DNA of 9,653 nt from Rubrobacter sp. (GTDB taxonomy: Bacteria > Actinomycetota > Rubrobacteria > Rubrobacterales > Rubrobacteraceae), in the NCBI GenBank assembly GCA_016781635.1, contig JADDPY010000584.1, forward strand, positions 1 through 9,653, in the 5' to 3' direction. This document shows, piece by piece, positions 5,971-9,653 of this stretch. The notes under the pieces were generated by a model. That model was not told the origin of the DNA. It made no database searches and saw nothing but the letters and a program-made list of their open reading frames with translations. Positions within the stretch are counted from its first letter, which is position 1. The number at the start of each line of letters is the position of its first letter. Both the position numbers and the translations under genes were made by a program.

Positions 5971-7380
5971 CTGGACGCCCAGGTTGGAACCGTCCTAGGG
6001 GGACGCTACAGGATCCTCAGCACCCTAGGTACGGGTGGTATGGCAGTCGTTTACAAGGCGGAAGACGCGGTCCTCGGTCGACGCGTCGCCTTGAAGACGC
6101 TGCACGAACGTTACGCCGAAGAGGACTCTTTCCGGGCGCGCTTCAAGCAGGAGGCGCGCGCCATGGCCTCTCTCGACCACGAGAACATCGTGAAGGTCTA
6201 CGACATCTCCGGGGACGGCGAGGTGCCGTTTATCGTGGCGGAGTACGTCGGTGGCGGGGACGTCGGGGGGATGCTCAGGCGCGCCCCCGGTGGCCGTCTC
6301 GATTTGCACTCCGTGCGCGAGATCACGACCCAGCTTCTCCGCGCCCTGGCCTACGCGCACCGGCGGGGGGTCATCCACCGCGACATAAAGCCCTCGAACA
6401 TCCTCCTGACCGAGGAGGGTAAGGTAAAGGTTGCGGACTTCGGTATCGCGCGTATCGTGGAGGAAGAAGAATCCGCCGGGAATCCGGGCGAGATCATCGG
6501 CAGCGCCCGTTACATGTCCCCCGAGCAGCTGCGGGGCGACGAGACGACCCCCCGCAGCGACATCTACTCCGTCGGCATCCTCCTCTACCACTGCCTCACC
6601 GGCAGGCCTCCTTTCTCCGGGGACGCGAGAAGCGTGGCGCGCCAGCAGATGCACGACGACCCCACGCCTCCGCGCGACCTGAAGATCGCGATCCCGCCCC
6701 ACCTCGAAGCGGTCATCCTCAAGGCCCTCTCCAAGGACCCCGGCAACCGCTACCCCTCCGCCTCCGCGATGCTCGAAGACCTCCAGCGCAACCTCCGCGA
6801 GAGCGGCTCTCGGGCGGACCGGAGTCCGCGCCGGGTTCGCCTCGGAGGGCTTCGCCGGGGCCGCGGAAGGGCGCTCCTCGCCTCGGGAGCCCTGGCCCTA
6901 CTGCTCCTCCTCGGCGCTGGTACGGCGTCTTCTATGGGCTACGTGAACCTGTCCTCCCTTACGCCGGGAGGACAGGCCGACGAGGCCGCGGGACCGGCCG
7001 AGCCGGTCGAACAACCGTCAGCCCTGGAGGCCCCTGAGCCCCCCGCAGAACCCGCTACAGGGAACGGCGAGGTCGCCGCCATCGCCGGTGGCTCCACGGT
7101 ACCCGAGGCCACGACCACGCAGCAGTCGCAGGTGAGCGTGCCGGTGCCCAGCGTGGATGGGTTATTCGACTACTATGCCAGGGACCTGCTGCGCAGCCAG
7201 GGCCTCGAGTCCCGCGTTGTCCGCGAGTACCGCGAAAGCTACGCCCCGGCCGGCGTGGTCTGGGGCACCGACCCCGCCGTGGGCACCCTCGTACCGGCGG
7301 GCACGGTCGTCACCATCTACGCCACGCCCAGGGACCAGGAGCAGATCCCGGAGGTCGTCCTCCCCGACCCGACCCCTTAG
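5971..7380 (+). CDS. Transmembrane Ser/Thr protein kinase with one PASTA domain (PknB-like)
   Basis: This is a eukaryotic-type kinase of the bacterial cell-envelope sensing class. The N-terminal kinase domain faces the cytosol, a single helix crosses the membrane, and the C-terminal PASTA domain lies outside, where family members bind peptidoglycan fragments. Numbered from CTG 5971 (469 residues): Gly-rich loop GTGGMAVVYKAED 20-32, Lys42, Glu61, HRDIKPSN with Asp138 and Asn143, DFG 156-158, SPE 183-185, C-lobe DIYSVGILLYHCLTGRPPF 197-215. A basic juxtamembrane stretch leads to the TM helix at about 301-320, then a Pro/Ala/Glu linker, then PASTA at about 391-457. One PASTA unit is fewer than the usual three or four. 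The activation loop has no Thr. The start is unsettled: TTG 5932 (482 residues) is the only usual start codon, but it overlaps the -10 box. The catalytic residues are complete, so it should be active. Confidence 0.95.
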   Translation: MDAQVGTVLGGRYRILSTLGTGGMAVVYKAEDAVLGRRVALKTLHERYAEEDSFRARFKQEARAMASLDHENIVKVYDISGDGEVPFIVAEYVGGGDVGGMLRRAPGGRLDLHSVREITTQLLRALAYAHRRGVIHRDIKPSNILLTEEGKVKVADFGIARIVEEEESAGNPGEIIGSARYMSPEQLRGDETTPRSDIYSVGILLYHCLTGRPPFSGDARSVARQQMHDDPTPPRDLKIAIPPHLEAVILKALSKDPGNRYPSASAMLEDLQRNLRESGSRADRSPRRVRLGGLRRGRGRALLASGALALLLLLGAGTASSMGYVNLSSLTPGGQADEAAGPAEPVEQPSALEAPEPPAEPATGNGEVAAIAGGSTVPEATTTQQSQVSVPVPSVDGLFDYYARDLLRSQGLESRVVREYRESYAPAGVVWGTDPAVGTLVPAGTVVTIYATPRDQEQIPEVVLPDPTP

Positions 7381-7414
7381 GGCGTCCCGCGATTCGCCTT
7401 TCTCCTGGTATCTC

Positions 7415-7975
7415 CTAGCCGAACCTGTGGTTCTTGTCGACCATGTCGGCGACGATCGGGTAGCGGTAGTCCATGCCGTTGTTTACCTGGTAGGCCGCGT
7501 AGCACTGATGCACGATCGGGACCAGGGTCGCGAGGAGCATCACCGGGATCAGGAGCAGGCCGATGAAAACCAGGCTGAGGATACCTGTCAACGACCAACC
7601 GATGGTGAGGATGACAGCCCACGCCACCTGATACCAGAACGACTGCAGTGCGTGGAATGCGACCCTGTCCGAGCGATCCTTGTAGACAAACCAGATGATA
7701 AGGGCAGCGACGAAGCCACCGATGCCCGTGATGAGGCTCAACAGTATGCTCAGGTGCGCGAGCATGGACCACGTCTGCTCGTCCCTGGCGCTCATGCTGG
7801 AAGCGCCGCCGACTACCGGTCCGTCGCTGCTCGTCCCGAAAGCGTCGTAGCCCATACCGCCGCCGGCATCCCTCGTGGAGTCGTCAGCCTCGCCGTTTTT
7901 GCCCTCGCTCCCCACCTTGATGCGGCGGAGCCGGGACTCGCCTTCGTTGCCGTGGTTTGATGAGTCCTGCTGCAT
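7415..7975 (-). CDS. DUF4870 (Tic20-like) small membrane protein
   Basis: This is a 186-residue membrane protein of the DUF4870 family, whose function is not established. Residues 1-60 are hydrophilic and Gly/Asp/Ser-rich. Then come WSMLAHLSILLSLI (69-82) and helix 1 to about 98, the loop YKDRSDRVAFHALQSFWYQ (98-116), which carries the family's Arg/His/Gln pattern, two further helices (about 116-134 and 135-160), and NNGMDYRYPIV near the end. This order and the closing YRYP match DUF4870. ATG at 7975 is preceded by AAGGAG at a six-base spacing, which supports keeping the long N-terminal tail over a start at Met61. It converges with the kinase gene (34-base gap) and lies 73 bases downstream of another minus-strand gene, with which it may share a transcript. 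Confidence 0.87.
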   Translation of the reverse strand: MQQDSSNHGNEGESRLRRIKVGSEGKNGEADDSTRDAGGGMGYDAFGTSSDGPVVGGASSMSARDEQTWSMLAHLSILLSLITGIGGFVAALIIWFVYKDRSDRVAFHALQSFWYQVAWAVILTIGWSLTGILSLVFIGLLLIPVMLLATLVPIVHQCYAAYQVNNGMDYRYPIVADMVDKNHRFG

Positions 7976-7981
7976 AAGCCA

Positions 7982-8031
7982 CTCCTTCGCTCGTTATCCA
8001 CGACACTATCCGCGCTTGTGTTCCCCGGCAA
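7982..8031 (-). promoter_or_regulatory. Candidate promoter and ribosome site for the DUF4870 gene
   Basis: On the minus strand TTGCCG (8031-8026) and TAGTGT (8008-8003) are separated by 17 bases; they match four and three consensus positions, respectively. The predicted transcript start near 7996 leaves a short leader containing AAGGAG (7987-7982), six bases before ATG 7975. The ribosome site is convincing; the promoter is only plausible, since readthrough from the gene upstream is equally possible. Confidence 0.35.
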
Positions 8032-8048
8032 GGACTCCCCTCCGAACC

Positions 8049-8591
8049 TCAGAAGGCCGTCCGCCGGATGGCTACGCTGCGGTAGAGCAAAAAGATCGCG
8101 ACCGCCAGGGCACTACCATCTCCTGCGGGGAACGTCCCCCGGTAGCTTCGACCCGCGATGCCGCCTTCGAGCCGCACCCCTTCTGCGGAGGGACCGTCTT
8201 TCTCCGGGCCTCCGGTGAGGCGTCGGGCGACCGATGTGTTGCGGAGGACGCTCGTCTCGGCCTCGTAAGCCTTACCGCCGCAGAAGATCCTGAGTTTCTC
8301 CTTCGGCCTCTCGGGCCCGGCGATGAGCAGCGACGCGCCGCCGGTCCTCATCCGGTAGCGCGCCCCGAACTCGCCGGTTCGCTCGATCTCCGACACGGTC
8401 CCTCCGGCGTGAACCTCGGCGGCGTACGAGCCCAGCATCCTGAGTTGGCCCCATTCTCTGCCCCCATCGTCAGACAGGGAGAACCGCGAGCCAAGGAGGC
8501 CGCGGGCGCGGACGCGGAAGGAGCCGTCGAGGTCCCGGGAGATTCTGTCCCAGGCCGCCACGGGGGAAGAGGTTCGTGCAGCACCGTCCAT
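8049..8591 (-). CDS. Hypothetical protein, possibly LURP/Tubby-C-like fold
   Basis: I do not recognise this 180-residue protein. It has third-position GC typical of the window's real genes, a strict single frame, and a position in line with the DUF4870 gene, so it is probably real despite an overlapping open frame on the other strand. The sequence alternates short beta-like strands with turns: FRVRARGLLGSRFSLSDDGG (25-44), then YAAEVHAGGTVSEIERTG (56-73), then LRIFCGGKAYEAET (100-113). It ends with a hydrophobic helix, ALAVAIFLLYRS (161-172), and a basic tail. That layout recalls LURP-one/scramblase-like (Tubby C-terminal) proteins; this is a weak inference from pattern alone. No Shine-Dalgarno site precedes ATG 8591, but TATAAG five bases upstream would fit a leaderless transcript. 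GTG at Val11 is an alternative start. Confidence 0.65.
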   Translation of the reverse strand: MDGAARTSSPVAAWDRISRDLDGSFRVRARGLLGSRFSLSDDGGREWGQLRMLGSYAAEVHAGGTVSEIERTGEFGARYRMRTGGASLLIAGPERPKEKLRIFCGGKAYEAETSVLRNTSVARRLTGGPEKDGPSAEGVRLEGGIAGRSYRGTFPAGDGSALAVAIFLLYRSVAIRRTAF

Positions 8592-8596
8592 ATGGG

Positions 8597-8602
8597 CTTA
8601 TA
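8597..8602 (-). promoter_or_regulatory. Candidate -10 element for a leaderless minus-strand transcript
   Basis: TATAAG on the minus strand ends five bases before ATG 8591, so transcription would start at or next to the start codon. That fits the absence of a ribosome site. No clear -35 is seen, and the expected region overlaps the divergent plus-strand -35. Confidence 0.35.
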
Positions 8603-8616
8603 CGCGCGCGGGCTCG

Positions 8617-8646
8617 TTGAAGTTTCGCGGGCCTGGGTAGTACATT
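8617..8646 (+). promoter_or_regulatory. Candidate promoter of the 129-residue protein gene
   Basis: TTGAAG (8617-8622) and TACATT (8641-8646) are 18 bases apart, each matching four consensus positions. The predicted start near 8653 gives a leader of about 26 bases that contains GAGGGAG, roughly nine bases before ATG 8679. It is the best-formed pair of hexamers in the window. Confidence 0.5.
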
Positions 8647-8678
8647 AGGGCGTCAGGGCAGCGAGGGAGCGAGAATTC

Positions 8679-9068
8679 ATGGAGCTTAGAAACAAAGACG
8701 AGCTGAAAACGGAGATCCTACAATCCTGGCTGAGGAGCGCCTGGGTCTACCCGATGAAGGGCCCCGAAGGCTCCGAGCAAGGGGTCTACATGCGCCTGAC
8801 CCCCGGGGGACGCTTGAAGATGCGTCGCAGGATCGGGGAGCTCGAGGCCCAGTTGGGCGTAAAGGGCACCGAGGTCGCCGAGCAAGAAGAGGCAGGCACC
8901 CTCCCCGCCGAGCGCGACAAGCTCGAGCTCGCGATGATGGTCGAGGCCTACACCTCCGAACGCCGCTTTATAGAGAGTCAGGGAACCTCCCTCGGTACCG
9001 CGGCCGTCGACCCCGGTGAGGTAACGTCAGAGGAGCCTCCTGCTCCCGCCGCGCCGCCGATAGGGTAG
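8679..9068 (+). CDS. Hypothetical protein, 129 residues
   Basis: I do not recognise this protein. ATG 8679 has a purine-rich ribosome site (GAGGGAG) and a promoter upstream, and the frame is clean to TAG. The N-terminal half is charged: a likely helix, DELKTEILQSWLRS (7-20), then MKGPEGSEQG, then VYMRLTPGGRLKMRRRIGELE (36-56). The MRLTPGGR stretch followed by a basic helix resembles the wing and last helix of small winged-helix regulators (compare the YRLTxxGR segment of PadR and MarR proteins), but the full fold cannot be shown. A second helical segment, ERDKLELAMMVEAYTSERRFI (78-98), follows. The last 12 residues are Pro/Ala-rich and probably disordered. No signal peptide or membrane helix is present, so it is probably cytosolic. 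The downstream GAF gene lies 105 bases away and has its own candidate promoter. Confidence 0.75.
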   Translation: MELRNKDELKTEILQSWLRSAWVYPMKGPEGSEQGVYMRLTPGGRLKMRRRIGELEAQLGVKGTEVAEQEEAGTLPAERDKLELAMMVEAYTSERRFIESQGTSLGTAAVDPGEVTSEEPPAPAAPPIG

Positions 9069-9079
9069 TAGAGGGCTTA

Positions 9080-9110
9080 CCCCACCGGGGCGCAACCTCG
9101 TTTCGACGAG
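9080..9110 (+). other. Two small hairpins after the 129-residue protein gene
   Basis: CCCC-ACC-GGGG (9080-9090) is followed by CTCGT-TTCG-ACGAG (9097-9110), a five-pair stem with a TTCG loop. They start 12 bases after the stop codon. No T tract follows, so this may be 3'-end structure protecting or ending the transcript, at low confidence. Confidence 0.3.
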
Positions 9111-9130
9111 CAGCGGACCGGCCAACGTTG

Positions 9131-9153
9131 ACGGCGGTTAAAGCGCCCGCCGT
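9131..9153. repeat. Inverted repeat beside the GAF gene promoter (possible operator or terminator)
   Basis: ACGGCGG (9131-9137) is the exact reverse complement of CCGCCGT (9147-9153), with a nine-base spacer. It lies directly upstream of the GATAAT element and covers the place where a -35 would be. Followed only by TTTG, it is a poor intrinsic terminator, so an operator reading is at least as good. Confidence 0.4.
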
Positions 9154-9161
9154 TTGTGGTC

Positions 9162-9167
9162 GATAAT
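9162..9167 (+). promoter_or_regulatory. Candidate -10 element for a leaderless GAF gene
   Basis: GATAAT matches five of six consensus positions and stands six bases before GTG 9174, placing transcription start at the start codon. No ribosome site precedes the GTG, and an in-frame TAG (9168-9170) blocks any earlier start. The nearest -35-like hexamer is TTAAAG (9138-9143, 18-base spacing), which is weak. Confidence 0.5.
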
Positions 9168-9173
9168 TAGACC

Positions 9174-9653
9174 GTGCGAAGGTTCGACGACACGCGAGCC
9201 AAGTTCGGCGAAGGGGTAGTCCCCGGGGTGTTCGGGTTGCTCGCCGGCGTCGGGGAGGAAATCGTCGCGGAGCCCGAGAACCTCGAGGGGGCGCTCCGGA
9301 AGATGGTCGACGGGCTCCGGGACACGCTGGGGCTGAGGGCGATCTCGATTTCGGCGTCCTTCGGAGAGGGCCGCCGGATCTTGGCGACGAGCGGCATGAC
9401 GGGCGGGACGGCGGCAGAGTTCCCCATCCTCCGCGGCAAAACCCTTATCGGTACGTTCTGCGCCTACCCCGACGCGCTCGACAACGGGCAGAGGGAGGCC
9501 TTGAGAGCCGCGGCGGGGATCGCGGCGCTGGCGCTCGACGCCGCCCACGCCAGGGAGGTCGCCGCGCAGAAGACGGCGCAGGGGAGCCTCGTCCAGATCG
9601 CCTCGGAGGCGCTCGGCGTCATCACGGAGGAGAAGGACCTCTACCGGACCGTG
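9174..9653 (+). CDS. GAF-domain sensor protein, N-terminal part (runs off window end)
   Basis: 160 codons are visible before the window ends, without a stop. The first possible start is GTG 9174, because an in-frame TAG sits one codon upstream. Residues about 35-122 form a GAF domain: helix ENLEGALRKMVDGLRDTLGL (35-54), strands AISISASFGEGRRILATSG (56-74), FPILRGKTLIGTFCAY (83-98), then the closing helix NGQREALRAAAGIAALALD (104-122). A helical linker (123-137) leads to GSLVQIASEALGVITEEKDL (137-156), which looks like the first helix of a second GAF domain. GAF domains bind small ligands or serve as signalling modules. The output domain lies beyond the window; histidine kinase, PP2C-type phosphatase or diguanylate cyclase are all possible. 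No ligand residues such as a tetrapyrrole-binding Cys can be assigned. No membrane segment is visible, so it is probably cytosolic. Confidence 0.85.
   Translation, partial: MRRFDDTRAKFGEGVVPGVFGLLAGVGEEIVAEPENLEGALRKMVDGLRDTLGLRAISISASFGEGRRILATSGMTGGTAAEFPILRGKTLIGTFCAYPDALDNGQREALRAAAGIAALALDAAHAREVAAQKTAQGSLVQIASEALGVITEEKDLYRTV

Noticed and set aside
5963..5998. Possible 11-codon leader peptide (ATG AGG CGC TGG ... TAG) overlapping the kinase start
   Set aside because: GGAGG is only two bases from this ATG, too close for good initiation, and nothing suggests attenuation.
7379..7401. AGGGCG/CGCCTT stem after the kinase stop as a terminator
   Set aside because: Six pairs including a G-U, a ten-base loop and only three T make it too weak to call.
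7875..8648. Plus-strand open frame of 257 codons opposite the 180-residue minus-strand gene
   Set aside because: It has no ribosome site or domain, overlaps the DUF4870 start and the divergent promoter, and its composition fits an antisense shadow.
9123..9130. CAACGTTG palindrome as an operator
   Set aside because: An eight-base palindrome is expected by chance at this scale and has no partner copy nearby.
1..9653. Mobile elements, CRISPR arrays, tRNA/rRNA genes, toxin-antitoxin pairs or a defence system
   Set aside because: No transposase or integrase motif, no spaced repeats, no cloverleaf, and no defence-type domain found. The kinase belongs to the PASTA envelope class, not to a defence kinase set.

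Overview
The window is uniformly GC-rich. It carries high-GC3 genes with several non-ATG starts (TTG, GTG and probably CTG), little spacing between genes, and candidate leaderless promoters. Together with the protein types present (PASTA-type Ser/Thr kinase, DUF4870 protein, GAF-domain sensor, Gram-positive-style RND permease), this points to a high-GC Actinomycetota. The style resembles Rubrobacter, but that is inference from protein character; no marker gene is present.

Layout. Positions 1-2825 (+) hold most of an RND multidrug-type efflux permease. Its 5' end lies outside the window and its frame is broken by one missing base in a G run at 325-330. An MFS permease follows at 2898-4049 (+). 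It converges on an M14 zinc carboxypeptidase at 4073-5743 (-), whose TTG start is set by a strong Shine-Dalgarno sequence. A 227-base intergenic region then separates that peptidase from a membrane Ser/Thr kinase with one extracellular PASTA domain (5971-7380, +). The kinase converges on a leftward pair: a DUF4870 membrane protein (7415-7975, -) and, upstream of it, an unrecognised 180-residue protein (8049-8591, -). A divergent promoter region leads rightward to an unrecognised 129-residue protein (8679-9068, +). The window ends inside a GAF-domain sensor protein (9174 to the edge, +), whose start looks leaderless.

The genes do not form one pathway. They read as ordinary chromosomal housekeeping and envelope functions: two exporters, one cytosolic peptidase, one envelope-sensing kinase, one small membrane protein, and the start of a signalling protein. 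No mobile element, CRISPR array, tRNA, rRNA or toxin-antitoxin pair was seen, and nothing supports a novel multi-gene system.

The points most worth a second look are: an 18-bp-arm near-perfect palindrome inside the RND coding sequence; the RND frameshift; two extra membrane segments between TM6 and TM7 of the RND protein; the kinase start, where a perfect TATAAT overlaps the only usual in-frame start codon while a strong ribosome site faces a CTG; the Thr-free acidic activation loop of that kinase; and the inverted repeat beside the GAF gene promoter.
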